A stretch of 52,955 bases of DNA, taken from positions 1 through 52,955 of the forward strand of contig JANQFL010000010.1 in assembly GCA_028277845.1 (NCBI GenBank), read 5' to 3'. The stretch comes from Sneathiellales bacterium. GTDB taxonomy: Bacteria > Pseudomonadota > Alphaproteobacteria > JANQFL01. The notes under the pieces are model-generated. The model made no database searches and was not told the DNA's origin. It worked only from the letters and a program-made list of their open reading frames with translations. Of this stretch, positions 18,032-26,115 are shown piece after piece. Positions within the stretch are counted from its first letter, which is position 1. Each line of letters opens with the position of its first letter. The position numbers and the translations under genes are program-made.

Positions 18032-18217
18032 GCTGAGCTCTACTGCGGCGCGGTTGTGGATAGGGGGCAACGGTCGGGCAGCAAACTAGGGTGTGCCCGG
18101 CCTTCGATCAAGTGCGGAGGCGGAGTAGGTCGGTTGACGTAGGGGATTGTTGTCGGAGACGGCCGGTGACCGGGGCCGCTTACACACCGTAAACCGGACG
18201 ATGGCCGCAATAATCGC

Positions 18218-19318
18218 CTATTCCGGCGAACGTTCGTGCTCTTCGATCAATCGCAGCGTGTTGAGGTATTCCGGATCCTTGCGCCAACGGGCGATGACCT
18301 TCCGGGCGGATGCTTCGGTCAGTTCGTCATAAAAGGTCGCCGCACCGGAAAGCTCGTTGGGATCGACCTGTTTGTCACCCAGCCGGCCTTGCCGGACCTT
18401 GATGAAGATGGTGATGAAGCTGTGCTTGTCGAGGCCGATGGACTTGCACGCCATGGCCAGGCCTTCGCCGCCGGATTCGAACAGGATGCGCCGCACCAGG
18501 CGCGACCGTAGGCCGGTCAACTGACCGAACAAATCCACGAACAAGGGAATCTTGCCGGCATTGAGGTATCCGAGAAGCAAGTGCGGATTGGTGTTCGCCT
18601 TGGTTTCGTCGGCGTCGTGCCGGTCATCGAATATGTCGTGCACGGCGTCATCGATGGTGTCGTCGAGTTCCGTGGGATCGATTTCGAACCGTTGCACGAT
18701 GTGTTCACGCAACGCGGCGGAGACGACCCAATAGAGTTTCTTGACCAGGTGCTGCGGCAAGTCATAGCGCCGGGCCAAGGGTTCATGGAACCGTTCGATA
18801 TGGTGCGATTCGTCGACCAGCCGTTCCAGCGTATGGTCGGCGATGCAGGCGGTTTCGTTGTCCAGCAGCTTGGTGATGACGTCTTCGTTGCCGGTTTCCA
18901 CCAGGGCATGGGACACGTCTTCGCTGAGGCGCGGGCGCATGGCGATGGCCAGCTGATGTTCCATGGTCCGGTACTGAATGATTTCCAACAGGTCCGGGTC
19001 CTGCAACGCCTGGCAGTTGACCAGGATCGGAAAGGCGACGTCGATGTGTTCGTTGGCCAAAGTACGGATCAGGTCGCCCGGTACCTTGTCGTCGCCGGCC
19101 AGGTGTTCCGCCACGGCCTGGCGGACGGTGACCTCGACCTCGTGGATCAGCGACTTGATGATGTTGCACATTTGGGTGCGATCGCCCGGCGTCAGGCGTT
19201 GATTGTCGCCGGTATACAGATCGGTGATCGCGGTAATCAGTTCGGCGCGGCTTTCCTTCGACTTGTCGCGCGCCAAGCCTATCAGTTCCTGATATCCCCA
19301 AGACAACGCTTCCGACAC
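18218..19318 (-). CDS. DUF2336 family protein
   Basis: 366-aa, mainly helical protein typical of Alphaproteobacteria. It has the DUF2336 flavour: an Ala-poor HEAT-like set of helices with DLIRTLANEHIDVAFPILVNCQAL, EIIQYRTMEHQLAIAMRP and LSEDVSHALVETGNEDVITKLLDNETACI. The start was placed at GTG 19318 (SEALSWGYQE) because AAGGGG precedes it. A longer frame from a TTG at 19465 exists, but its extra residues look non-coding and contain a hairpin. Function unknown; some members are implicated in cell envelope or signalling roles. Confidence 0.8.
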   Translation of the reverse strand: MSEALSWGYQELIGLARDKSKESRAELITAITDLYTGDNQRLTPGDRTQMCNIIKSLIHEVEVTVRQAVAEHLAGDDKVPGDLIRTLANEHIDVAFPILVNCQALQDPDLLEIIQYRTMEHQLAIAMRPRLSEDVSHALVETGNEDVITKLLDNETACIADHTLERLVDESHHIERFHEPLARRYDLPQHLVKKLYWVVSAALREHIVQRFEIDPTELDDTIDDAVHDIFDDRHDADETKANTNPHLLLGYLNAGKIPLFVDLFGQLTGLRSRLVRRILFESGGEGLAMACKSIGLDKHSFITIFIKVRQGRLGDKQVDPNELSGAATFYDELTEASARKVIARWRKDPEYLNTLRLIEEHERSPE

Positions 19319-19457
19319 GGCGGGCCCCTTCAACTCGTCACATGCAATTTCCGCCGGGGCGGGAGCCCTTCGGCTCCTTACCCGCAGCGGGAGTATGCTC
19401 ACGGCATGGTTGCCAGGGGGTAAAAATTCGTGGTTAACGCTACGAAAAACTGCCTGC

Positions 19458-20447
19458 TCAGGCAATAAAACGGGACCTCAGGGCCGGTACTGGCACACGG
19501 CACATGGACCGGCGCCCGAACAGGCGGTAGCGGGTGCGGGCGACCAGGGAATAAATGGCGTTTTGCAAGGGCTTCGGCAGGACGACGAAGACGCCGAACA
19601 GGTTCCAAGGGAAGGTCATGCGGCGGACCAGGCGCAGAACCGCCGCGGCGCCGGCATGGACCTGGCCGTTCTCGATCAACACCATGTGAGAGAAATCATC
19701 CGGGTCACGTCCATGACGGGCCAGGAGTGCCCGTCCGGTGTCCGATTGAATGGCGCAGTAGCGGACGGACCCGCTGAGATCCCGCTTGGCATAGAACGCC
19801 ATGGAGCCGCAACACAGATTGCACATGCCGTCGAACAACAATATGGCATCCGGTTTCATGTTGCTGTCCACGGAGTCCGGTTGCGGCGCCAGGTCGTTGT
19901 CGGTGGTGCCGGTCAGTTTGCCCCGGTAGCGCACGAGCCGTCCCAATACGGGCAGCCGGATGTCCACATCGAAGCAGAACCGGTCGCATTCGGCCCATTC
20001 CTCGGCCTGCACGGTGGGCATCACGATGCGCGGCACCGGGATACCGAAGGCGTGCATGCCGCGCGAAGTCACCAGGATACGCTCGTCTCGGCGCGTTACG
20101 TCCAGGTGGAAAGCCAACGGCCCGAAGCGTTCGGTGACAGCCCGCGGTTTCTCGTCTCCGCCGCGGTCATGGGTGGAGGCGAACTGACGGGCACCGAACC
20201 GGCGTACCCAGATCTCGCGCCCGTCTTCGCGGATCACCGTAAGGTGAACCGGAACATTGTCTCCCGGGTCCGGAAAGCTGAAGAGCCACGCGGTCAGGCG
20301 CGCCAGCGGGTTGCGTGCCGGCGTGACCGTACTGGTACCGACGGCCGTGTAGCGCGTGCCTTTACCGTGGGCTCGCCGGACCGGTTCCGGCAAACGGGCG
20401 AAGCCTGCGCCCAAGGCGTCTGCGTAAACCATCGAACGTGACGTCAT
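19458..20447 (-). CDS. DUF4166 domain fused to a DCC thiol-disulfide oxidoreductase domain
   Basis: 329-aa protein with two domains. The first (about residues 1-190) is DUF4166: ADALGAGFARLPEPVRRAHG, WVRRFGARQFAST, GIPVPRIVMP, VLGRLVRYRGKL. The second (about 210-320) is a DCC/DUF393 domain with the redox motif LLFDGMCNLCC (Cys-x2-Cys). DUF4166 is often fused to saccharopine-dehydrogenase-like enzymes in other bacteria; here that enzyme is a separate, overlapping upstream gene. ATG at 20447 overlaps the upstream gene by 86 nt; ATG at 20432 is also possible. Confidence 0.82.
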   Translation of the reverse strand: MTSRSMVYADALGAGFARLPEPVRRAHGKGTRYTAVGTSTVTPARNPLARLTAWLFSFPDPGDNVPVHLTVIREDGREIWVRRFGARQFASTHDRGGDEKPRAVTERFGPLAFHLDVTRRDERILVTSRGMHAFGIPVPRIVMPTVQAEEWAECDRFCFDVDIRLPVLGRLVRYRGKLTGTTDNDLAPQPDSVDSNMKPDAILLFDGMCNLCCGSMAFYAKRDLSGSVRYCAIQSDTGRALLARHGRDPDDFSHMVLIENGQVHAGAAAVLRLVRRMTFPWNLFGVFVVLPKPLQNAIYSLVARTRYRLFGRRSMCRVPVPALRSRFIA

Positions 20448-21618
20448 GATGTGTGCTCCCGCCATTTGAGGCCAGAATGTCGCCCTCCGTCGTGCGGCAG
20501 GCGATGTGGAAGTCTTGGGCTTCCTGCATGAATTCCTCGACCGTGAACAATTCGACACACGGTTTGGCGCCGATGTCCTTGAGCTTTCCGTCGGCGATCT
20601 TGCGCGCCAGGATGACGGCGGGCAGGCACGGGACCCAGGGGCCTTCCCCGGCCCAGGCCAGCAGGGTCCAGCTGCGTGTCACCGGCAGGCCGTCCGGGTC
20701 GTCGCCCGACACCGTGACCGCCATGCCGCCGACATCCGTTCCGGCGGTTTTGAACAGACCCTCGCCACGGTGAAGCAGGCGGTGGAAAGGCCGCAGCGAA
20801 TCGATCACGCCGTAGCGCACCAGCCAGGAGCAGGCCCACAGTCCCAGATGGACGGCCGGCAATTCGTGTCCGGCATAAAACGTCACCCGTTCGACATCGG
20901 GGTAACGGATCGGCAGCAAGGCAATGTCGGGCACGTCGCAGGCCGACATCCAACGCCCGCCAAGGGAACCCAGGCCCGGCGCCGCCAGCGTGCGGCGGCG
21001 CAAGTCCTGCCAGCCGTGGGTGTAGGTCCACCGCCCCTTGTCGAGGCGCGGGATAGCGCGGCCCGTGTAGCTGAGAATGCCGGAGAACACCGCGGGGCCG
21101 CGGTCGGCCCGGTTGCCGGGCAGGATGGCCATCTCGATGCGGCGGACGGTCTCCAACTCCCTGGCCAGGTCGGCGATGACGGCGGTGGACAGGCCGGGCA
21201 CGCTGCTGACGCCGCTGACGGCCAATACGCCGGCGTCCTGGGCCTCTCCGTCCAGCAGCGAGAATCCATCGACGAAATCCCGGCCGTCCGCCAGATCGAT
21301 GTAATGCACCCCTGCGTCGAAGCAGATACGCGCCACGTCGTAGTCCTGGCCCTGGAACGGGCCGCATGTGTGAATCACCAGTTTGGCATCTGATTGCCTG
21401 ATGGCGGCGGCCAAATCTCCGGGCACATCGACGCCCAAGGGCATGACATCGGCGTCGGGCAGATCGGTCCGCAGGCGGTCGACGAAGGTGCTGGCCTTGA
21501 TCAACGAGCGCCCGGCGACAATGACTTTCATATCCTTATCCGCGGCCAACCGGCGGCTGATGCGGCCACCAAAGACCCCGTAACCACCGAGAACCAGGAT
21601 TGGAAACGATTTGCTCAT
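20362..21618 (-). CDS. Saccharopine dehydrogenase-like NAD(P)-dependent oxidoreductase
   Basis: 418-aa protein with an N-terminal Rossmann nucleotide-binding site (ILVLGGYGVFGGRISRRLA) and the family's middle section CGPFQGQDYDVARICFDAGVHYIDLADGRDF. The reaction is unknown; related proteins reduce or oxidise diverse substrates. The ATG follows GGAGGTGTCG. Its start overlaps the DUF2269 stop by 4 nt, and its own 3' end overlaps the DUF4166-DCC gene by about 86 nt. The three genes form one minus-strand operon with an operator at 22120-22139. Confidence 0.88.
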   Translation of the reverse strand: MSKSFPILVLGGYGVFGGRISRRLAADKDMKVIVAGRSLIKASTFVDRLRTDLPDADVMPLGVDVPGDLAAAIRQSDAKLVIHTCGPFQGQDYDVARICFDAGVHYIDLADGRDFVDGFSLLDGEAQDAGVLAVSGVSSVPGLSTAVIADLARELETVRRIEMAILPGNRADRGPAVFSGILSYTGRAIPRLDKGRWTYTHGWQDLRRRTLAAPGLGSLGGRWMSACDVPDIALLPIRYPDVERVTFYAGHELPAVHLGLWACSWLVRYGVIDSLRPFHRLLHRGEGLFKTAGTDVGGMAVTVSGDDPDGLPVTRSWTLLAWAGEGPWVPCLPAVILARKIADGKLKDIGAKPCVELFTVEEFMQEAQDFHIACRTTEGDILASNGGSTHHDVTFDGLRRRLGRRLRPFAGTGPASPR

Positions 21619-22097
21619 AGCGACACCTCCGGTTTGGCGATCATTAAGTGAAAGACGATCAGCATGGCGATGAAGGCCGGACAGCCGAGCCAGAACCAGA
21701 TCCGGGCCAGGCGGCGGTAATCCGACGAGAGGGGACGGCCGCGCAGGGCCGCGGCACGGGCCAGCCGCGCCATGCGGATCTGCAGCCAGACCACGGGCAG
21801 CCAGCAGGCGCCGGCAAGGGCGTAGAGGCCGACGGCGAGGGCAAGCCAGCCGGCCTCAAGCGTCCAGCCGGCGAAACGGGCGAGGAGGCAACCCGTCACC
21901 GGCTGGAGCAGCGCTGCCGGGGCGGTAAACAGCCAGTCGGCCAGGACAACGTTTTCCGCGACATCCGCAACCGTGGAACTGACGTTGGTGCGGTTGGCCC
22001 GCCACATCTGAAACGCGGTGCCGAGGCCCGTGCCGAACAGCACCACCGCGCCGACGATGTGGGCGAATTTGATGGCGTCGTAGTTCCAGTCGATCAT
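21615..22097 (-). CDS. DUF2269 family integral membrane protein
   Basis: 160-aa membrane protein with four hydrophobic segments. The DUF2269 pattern is clear: IKFAHIVGAVVLFGTGLGTAFQMWRA, then WLFTAPAALLQPVTGCLL and the C-terminal RIWFWLGCPAFIAMLIVFHLM. The histidine in KFAHIVG and charged edges fit the family. It is the first gene of the operon with the saccharopine-dehydrogenase-like and DUF4166-DCC genes. A palindromic operator lies 23-42 bp before the start codon. Function unknown. Confidence 0.85.
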   Translation of the reverse strand: MIDWNYDAIKFAHIVGAVVLFGTGLGTAFQMWRANRTNVSSTVADVAENVVLADWLFTAPAALLQPVTGCLLARFAGWTLEAGWLALAVGLYALAGACWLPVVWLQIRMARLARAAALRGRPLSSDYRRLARIWFWLGCPAFIAMLIVFHLMIAKPEVSL

Positions 22098-22119
22098 GTT
22101 GACATCCGTATTGACAGTA

Positions 22120-22139
22120 ATTTCAGTAGAAACTGAAAT
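22120..22139. promoter_or_regulatory. Operator palindrome before the DUF2269 operon
   Basis: ATTTCAGT-AGAA-ACTGAAAT: perfect 8-bp arms with a 4-bp spacer. The same arms occur at 22691-22710 before the GbsR/MarR-type regulator gene. The site sits just upstream of the DUF2269 start, where a repressor could block transcription. The matching pair strongly suggests that the product of 22156-22680 binds both. Confidence 0.8.
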
Positions 22140-22155
22140 AACGCGACAAAATTTT

Positions 22156-22680
22156 TTACTTCTTCACGAAGCGGGCAACCTTGTCTCCCAGTTTCATCAA
22201 GGCAATCAACGTCGGTTTCGGTACTCTGATGATCTTGCCGTGCCAATTGTTCAGGGTTTCGATGAATTCGAGCATGCGGGCGATGCGCTGCTTGATTTCA
22301 TCGGGTGTTTCCGTGTCATTGTCGGCATCCAGGACACATTGGCGCAGCATGGTGAGAGTCGGGTCGATCTCGCGCCGTTTGCGCTCCTCGACGATGGTCA
22401 TCAGCATCGTCCACAGGTCCTTTTCCGACTCGAAATGGTCTCGCCGGTCGCCCAGCACGTGCGTCGCGCGCACCAGGTTCCAGCCTTGCAGTTCGCGCAG
22501 ACTCATGGACACGTTGGATCGGGCAATCGACAGGCTTTCGGCGATTTCGTCGGCCGGCAGCGGTTTCGGTGAAAGATAGAGCAGGGCGTGAATTTGGGCG
22601 ACGGACCGGTTGACGCCCCACCGGGTGCCCATTTCGCCCCAGTGCAGAATGTAACGTTCAACGGTCGGTGTGATTTTCAT
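22156..22680 (-). CDS. GbsR/MarR-family transcriptional regulator
   Basis: 174-aa regulator. The N-terminal winged helix has an HTH around residues 45-65 (LPADEIAESLSIARSNVSMSLRELQ) and a wing with RATHVLGDRRDHFE. The start HWGEMGTRWGVNRSVAQIHALLYL is characteristic of the GbsR branch. The C-terminal helices likely form the dimer. A consensus promoter overlaps a palindrome identical in its arms to one before the downstream operon, so autoregulation and control of the DUF2269 operon are inferred. The inducer is unknown. Confidence 0.9.
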   Translation of the reverse strand: MKITPTVERYILHWGEMGTRWGVNRSVAQIHALLYLSPKPLPADEIAESLSIARSNVSMSLRELQGWNLVRATHVLGDRRDHFESEKDLWTMLMTIVEERKRREIDPTLTMLRQCVLDADNDTETPDEIKQRIARMLEFIETLNNWHGKIIRVPKPTLIALMKLGDKVARFVKK

Positions 22681-22690
22681 AATTTCACAA

Positions 22691-22710
22691 ATTTCAGTCT
22701 ATACTGAAAT
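22691..22710. promoter_or_regulatory. Operator palindrome at the regulator's own promoter
   Basis: ATTTCAGT-CTAT-ACTGAAAT: 8-bp arms identical to those at 22120-22139, with a different 4-bp spacer. It overlaps the -10 box and the likely transcription start of the GbsR/MarR gene, the position expected for an autorepressor. Confidence 0.82.
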
Positions 22711-22737
22711 TATAGAAATAAACGGAACGCAAGTCAA
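22709..22737 (-). promoter_or_regulatory. Sigma-70 promoter of the GbsR/MarR regulator
   Basis: On the minus strand TTGACT (22737-22732), a 17-bp spacer and a perfect TATAAT (22714-22709) are read. The expected start is near 22702, giving a leader of about 22 nt. The -10 box shares bases with the operator at 22691-22710. Confidence 0.8.
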
Positions 22738-22807
22738 GCATATCATGATGACTGTCGGTTTCCGCCGGGCTGGTTCGTCCAACCTGGAACGTGTTAAGGA
22801 GACAGCC

Positions 22808-23137
22808 ATGACAGACACCCAGCCCACATTCGAGGCCATTACGGAAACCCTGTGTGCCGAAGACGCCGATGTTGCGCCCGGCAAGATGATGCGATCGCCC
22901 GGGATCACCTGGGGAGGCAAGGTCTTCGCCTTTCATTACGACGGCGCGATGGTGTTCCGGCTGGGCAAGCGGTTCGATGCCGATGGGGCAGGGTTGACCG
23001 GCTGGTCCTACCTGTCGCCGTTCAAGCACAAACCGCCCATGACGGGATGGATCGTGGTGCCTGATGCGCATACGGCACTATGGCCGGACTTGGCGCGGCA
23101 AGCGCGCGACGTCATGAAGGCCGAGCGGAGCGAATAG
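22808..23137 (+). CDS. Hypothetical protein, possible TfoX/YjbR-like fold
   Basis: 109-aa cytoplasmic protein. ATG at 22808 follows AAGGAGACAGCC. The block KMMRSPGITWGGKVFAFHYDGAMVFRLGKRFDADG recalls the TfoX N-terminal/YjbR type of fold (a Lys-Met-containing strand, then a GK.FA.. strand pair), but the match is only by eye. The end is helical and charged. It faces away from the GbsR/MarR gene and leads a run of + strand genes. Function unknown. Confidence 0.7.
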   Translation: MTDTQPTFEAITETLCAEDADVAPGKMMRSPGITWGGKVFAFHYDGAMVFRLGKRFDADGAGLTGWSYLSPFKHKPPMTGWIVVPDAHTALWPDLARQARDVMKAERSE

Positions 23138-23142
23138 AAGAC

Positions 23143-23826
23143 GTGACGGCACCGGCCAGCTATCGGGACGTGGCGAATACCCTGGCGCCGTATGGCTTGA
23201 TCCCGCGCGGCGGGTTTTGGGCAAAGCCCGATGACGGCTTGCCCGGTATCGCGACGGTCGTCATGGTCGGCAATGCCGGGGCCGACATGTTCGCCGCATT
23301 CAGCCACTGGCGCGCCGAGACACAGGATACGGAACCGCATCAACTGGACCGTTGGAGCCGCCAGTGTATCGAAACGGCGGCCGACGACCTTGGGGCGGCG
23401 GCCGTGTTTCCCTTCGATGGGCCGCCGTACAGGCCGTTTCAGCAATGGGCCATGCGGGCGGAGCCGGTGTGGCCGTCGCCGCTCGGTATCCTGATCCACC
23501 CCCGCTACGGACTGTGGCACGCCTACCGTGGCGCGCTGGCGTTCAAACACACCCTCGACCTGCCCGAACAACAGGCCGTGAGCAGACCTTGCGATTCCTG
23601 CGTTGCTCGTCCATGTCTCTCCACGTGCCCGGTTGAGGCATTCGCCGACTCGGGGGAGACGCGCTACGACGTGGATACCTGCGCCGGCCATCTCAGGACC
23701 GATGCCGGAAACGACTGCATGGCGATGGGGTGCAGGGCGCGGCGTGCGTGCCCCGTCGGCACGGAATTCATCTACGATGAAGCGCAGGCCGCGTTTCATA
23801 TGGACGCGTTTCTTGCGTCCCGTTGA
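23143..23826 (+). CDS. Cysteine-rich iron-sulfur protein (QueG/ferredoxin-like)
   Basis: 227-aa protein. The C-terminal half carries many cysteines: CDSCVARPCLSTCPVEAF, then DTCAGHLRTDAGNDCMAMGCRARRACPVG. This resembles the two-cluster ferredoxin part of epoxyqueuosine-reductase-like proteins, but the catalytic N-terminal domain is shorter and different. GTG at 23143 begins five bases past the upstream stop. A longer in-frame ATG at 23080 would overlap the previous gene by 58 bp. It precedes a uracil-DNA glycosylase family gene. Exact function unknown. Confidence 0.72.
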   Translation: MTAPASYRDVANTLAPYGLIPRGGFWAKPDDGLPGIATVVMVGNAGADMFAAFSHWRAETQDTEPHQLDRWSRQCIETAADDLGAAAVFPFDGPPYRPFQQWAMRAEPVWPSPLGILIHPRYGLWHAYRGALAFKHTLDLPEQQAVSRPCDSCVARPCLSTCPVEAFADSGETRYDVDTCAGHLRTDAGNDCMAMGCRARRACPVGTEFIYDEAQAAFHMDAFLASR

Positions 23827-23845
23827 AGGAGAGGAGCCACCACCG

Positions 23846-24451
23846 TTGACCAGCCGCAAAGCGAAACAGACCCTGCCGCAGTTACTGATCGACATCCGGG
23901 CCTGTGCTTTGTGTCATGAATTGCCGCTAGGCCCGCGGCCGGTGCTTCAGGCCAGCCCGTCGGCACGGATCCTGATTGCCGGCCAGGCGCCGGGCACCAA
24001 GGTGCACGAGACCGGCATTCCCTTCAACGATCCCAGCGGCGACCGGCTGCGCGACTGGTTGGGCGTGGATCGCGAAACGTTCTACGACGAGAAACGCATC
24101 GCCATCGTGCCGATGGGATTCTGTTATCCCGGCCGCGACGAGCGGGGCGGTGACAAGCCGCCTATCCCACGCTGTGCGGAAACCTGGCGGGGCCGCGTCA
24201 TGCCGCTCCTGAAAAACGTCAGACTGACACTGGTGATCGGCCAGTACGCCCATGCCTGGCATCTCGGCGCTGCGCGCCGGAAAAGCCTGACGGACACCGT
24301 GCGCAATTGGCGGGCCTACGGACCCGATGTTCTACCCTTGCCCCATCCGTCATGGCGTAACACCGCCTGGCTCAAGCGCAATCCCTGGTTCGAGGCGGAC
24401 ATCCTGCCGGTTCTGCGCGGCCGGGTACGTGAACTCCTGGCCGACGGGTGA
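23846..24451 (+). CDS. Uracil-DNA glycosylase family protein
   Basis: 201-aa protein of the UDG superfamily. It has an N-terminal CALCHEL pair of cysteines, motif A GQAPGTKVHETGIPFNDPSGDRL, the central LTLVIGQYAHAWHL, and motif B PLPHPSWRN. A metal or cluster could be held by the cysteines, as in family 4 enzymes, but only two are obvious, so it may differ from those. The start TTG at 23846 was chosen because AAGGAGAGGAG lies 9 nt before it; no ATG lies nearby. Probable role: recognition or removal of damaged bases. Confidence 0.82.
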   Translation: MTSRKAKQTLPQLLIDIRACALCHELPLGPRPVLQASPSARILIAGQAPGTKVHETGIPFNDPSGDRLRDWLGVDRETFYDEKRIAIVPMGFCYPGRDERGGDKPPIPRCAETWRGRVMPLLKNVRLTLVIGQYAHAWHLGAARRKSLTDTVRNWRAYGPDVLPLPHPSWRNTAWLKRNPWFEADILPVLRGRVRELLADG

Positions 24452-24464
24452 TAGCATTGCCGAC

Positions 24465-25454
24465 ATGAGTGTCATTCGGACATGTGCCGTCGTGGCCGTG
24501 CTGATCGTCGTGGCCGCATGCGCGCCGCGTCTGCAGTCGGGTGGCCCGGGCGCGACCGAACCTAGGTTGACGGAGTCCGTCTTCACCACGTCGGACGGGC
24601 TGCAATTGCCGGTCCGGACCTGGCGGGCGGACGATGGGCCGACGGCCATCATCGTGGGTGTGCACGGGTACGGCGACTATTCCTACGGCTTGGACATGCC
24701 GGCGACATGGTGGGCCGAACACGGTGTCACGACCTATGCCTACGATCAACGCGGTTTCGGCAAGACACCCGAACACGGGATCTGGCCGGGTGTCGACCGG
24801 CTGACCGGCGATTTACGCACATTCGTCCGTCTCGTGGGCGAAAGGCATCCCAACCTGCCGCTCTTCATCGTCGGCGTCAGCATGGGCGGCGCGGTGACAA
24901 TGGCGGCGTTCGCGGACGGCGCCGGCCACGAGGCCGTGAAAGTCGACGGACTGATTCTGAATGCGCCGGCGGTTTGGGGCCGGGTGACGATGAATTCGTT
25001 TTATCGGGCGACCCTTTGGCTGACCGTCAGACTGATTCCCGGCGGCGAAGTGTCCGGCAGCGGCTTGAACATTCGGCCGTCCGACAATATCGACATGCTG
25101 CGGGCGCTCGGGCGCGACCCATTGATCTACAAGACCAGCCGCGTCGATACGGTGTACGGCCTGGTCAATCTGATGGACGCGGCCCTCGAATCGGCGGAAA
25201 GGCAAACGCTGCCTACCCTGCTGCTGTACGGCGCCCGCGACGAGATCATTCCCGCCGAACCGGTCGAGATCATGCGCCGGCGCCTTACTGCCCCCCACCG
25301 CGTCGTGCTCTATCCTGACGGCTGGCACATGCTGTTCCGTGATCTGCAGGCGGAAACCGTGTGGCGGGACGTGCTGGCCTGGATCTCGGACCGCAGCGGC
25401 CCGCTGCCGTCGAACCACGAACACAACGGCGGGCCGCTGTTCGCCCGCAAGTGA
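24465..25454 (+). CDS. Alpha/beta hydrolase lipoprotein (monoacylglycerol lipase-like)
   Basis: 329-aa protein. A signal peptide with a lipobox (IVVAACAP, Cys19) predicts a membrane-anchored lipoprotein. The hydrolase fold shows an oxyanion segment GVHGYGDYS, the nucleophile elbow GVSMGG, the acid near LLYGARDEIIPAE, and the catalytic histidine in YPDGWHMLFRD. The pattern fits the lysophospholipase/monoglyceride lipase group. Natural substrate unknown. ATG at 24465 was chosen for the signal peptide. Mut7-C follows on the same strand. Confidence 0.86.
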   Translation: MSVIRTCAVVAVLIVVAACAPRLQSGGPGATEPRLTESVFTTSDGLQLPVRTWRADDGPTAIIVGVHGYGDYSYGLDMPATWWAEHGVTTYAYDQRGFGKTPEHGIWPGVDRLTGDLRTFVRLVGERHPNLPLFIVGVSMGGAVTMAAFADGAGHEAVKVDGLILNAPAVWGRVTMNSFYRATLWLTVRLIPGGEVSGSGLNIRPSDNIDMLRALGRDPLIYKTSRVDTVYGLVNLMDAALESAERQTLPTLLLYGARDEIIPAEPVEIMRRRLTAPHRVVLYPDGWHMLFRDLQAETVWRDVLAWISDRSGPLPSNHEHNGGPLFARK

Positions 25455-25468
25455 ACGGGGAGGGCGGC

Positions 25469-25957
25469 ATGCACGAAACGTCCGCCTCTCACCCGCAACG
25501 CTTTCTGTGTGACGAAATGCTGACCGGCCTCGGTAAATGGCTGCGCGCCGCCGGCCACGACACTCTGATCGCGTCGGCGCCCCACCGTGACCGCGAGCTG
25601 GTCAGGACATGCCTCGATCACGACCGGCGTTTGCTGACGTGTGACCGGCGTATGCTGGAAATAACGCACGCGGACAAAGTGACATGTGTCCTGTCCGCCC
25701 AGGGGGTGCAGGCACAGGTCATCGAGCTCAACAGGTCCCTCGATATCGACTGGTTGGCGGCGCCGCTGAGCCGCTGCCTGCTCTGCAACGGCCTGCTGAC
25801 CGACGTCGCCGTGCAACAGATCGATCGGCTGCCACCGGATATACGCCAGGGCGGACAGCCGGTTTCCCGGTGCACCGCACGCGACAAACTCTACTGGCAA
25901 GGCAGCCATTACAGACGTCTTCGCGCACGTTTACAGACGTTTGCGGACGATTGCTAA
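25469..25957 (+). CDS. Mut7-C RNAse-domain protein
   Basis: 162-aa protein of the Mut7-C type: an N-terminal PIN-like domain (RFLCDEMLTGLGKWLRAAGHDT, then DRELVRTCLDHDRRLLTCDRRML) with conserved acidic residues, followed by a zinc-ribbon end (SRCLLCNGLL ... ARDKLYWQGSHYRR). Members are predicted RNases of unknown target. ATG at 25469 follows GGGGAGGG. It lies 14 bp after the hydrolase stop, and the tRNA-Val gene follows on the opposite strand. Confidence 0.88.
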   Translation: MHETSASHPQRFLCDEMLTGLGKWLRAAGHDTLIASAPHRDRELVRTCLDHDRRLLTCDRRMLEITHADKVTCVLSAQGVQAQVIELNRSLDIDWLAAPLSRCLLCNGLLTDVAVQQIDRLPPDIRQGGQPVSRCTARDKLYWQGSHYRRLRARLQTFADDC

Positions 25958-25975
25958 AGTGTTGTGGGAAGAAGA

Positions 25976-26051
25976 TGGTGGGCGGTGCAAGGCTCGAACT
26001 TGCGACCCCGGCGATGTGAACACCGTGCTCTACCAACTGAGCTAACCGCCC
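25976..26051 (-). tRNA. tRNA-Val(CAC)
   Basis: 76-nt cloverleaf on the minus strand: acceptor GGGCGGT pairing with ACCGCCC, D-arm GCTC..GAGC, anticodon stem CGGTG/CGCCG with loop TTCACAT (anticodon CAC), T-arm with GTTCGAGCC, and an encoded CCA end. One T-G pair lies in the anticodon stem. Confidence 0.95.
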
Positions 26052-26115
26052 GAAAGAGGGGTTTTCTAGGCTTCGTCGCCCAGGCTGTCAAGCGGCGTTG
26101 GTGACCGGCAGCCGG

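Noticed and set aside
19302-19318. GTGTCGGAA on the minus strand near the DUF2336 start
   Set aside because: It resembles the first half of the AGTGTCGGAA motif, but the TTACACT half is absent and it coincides with the start codon.
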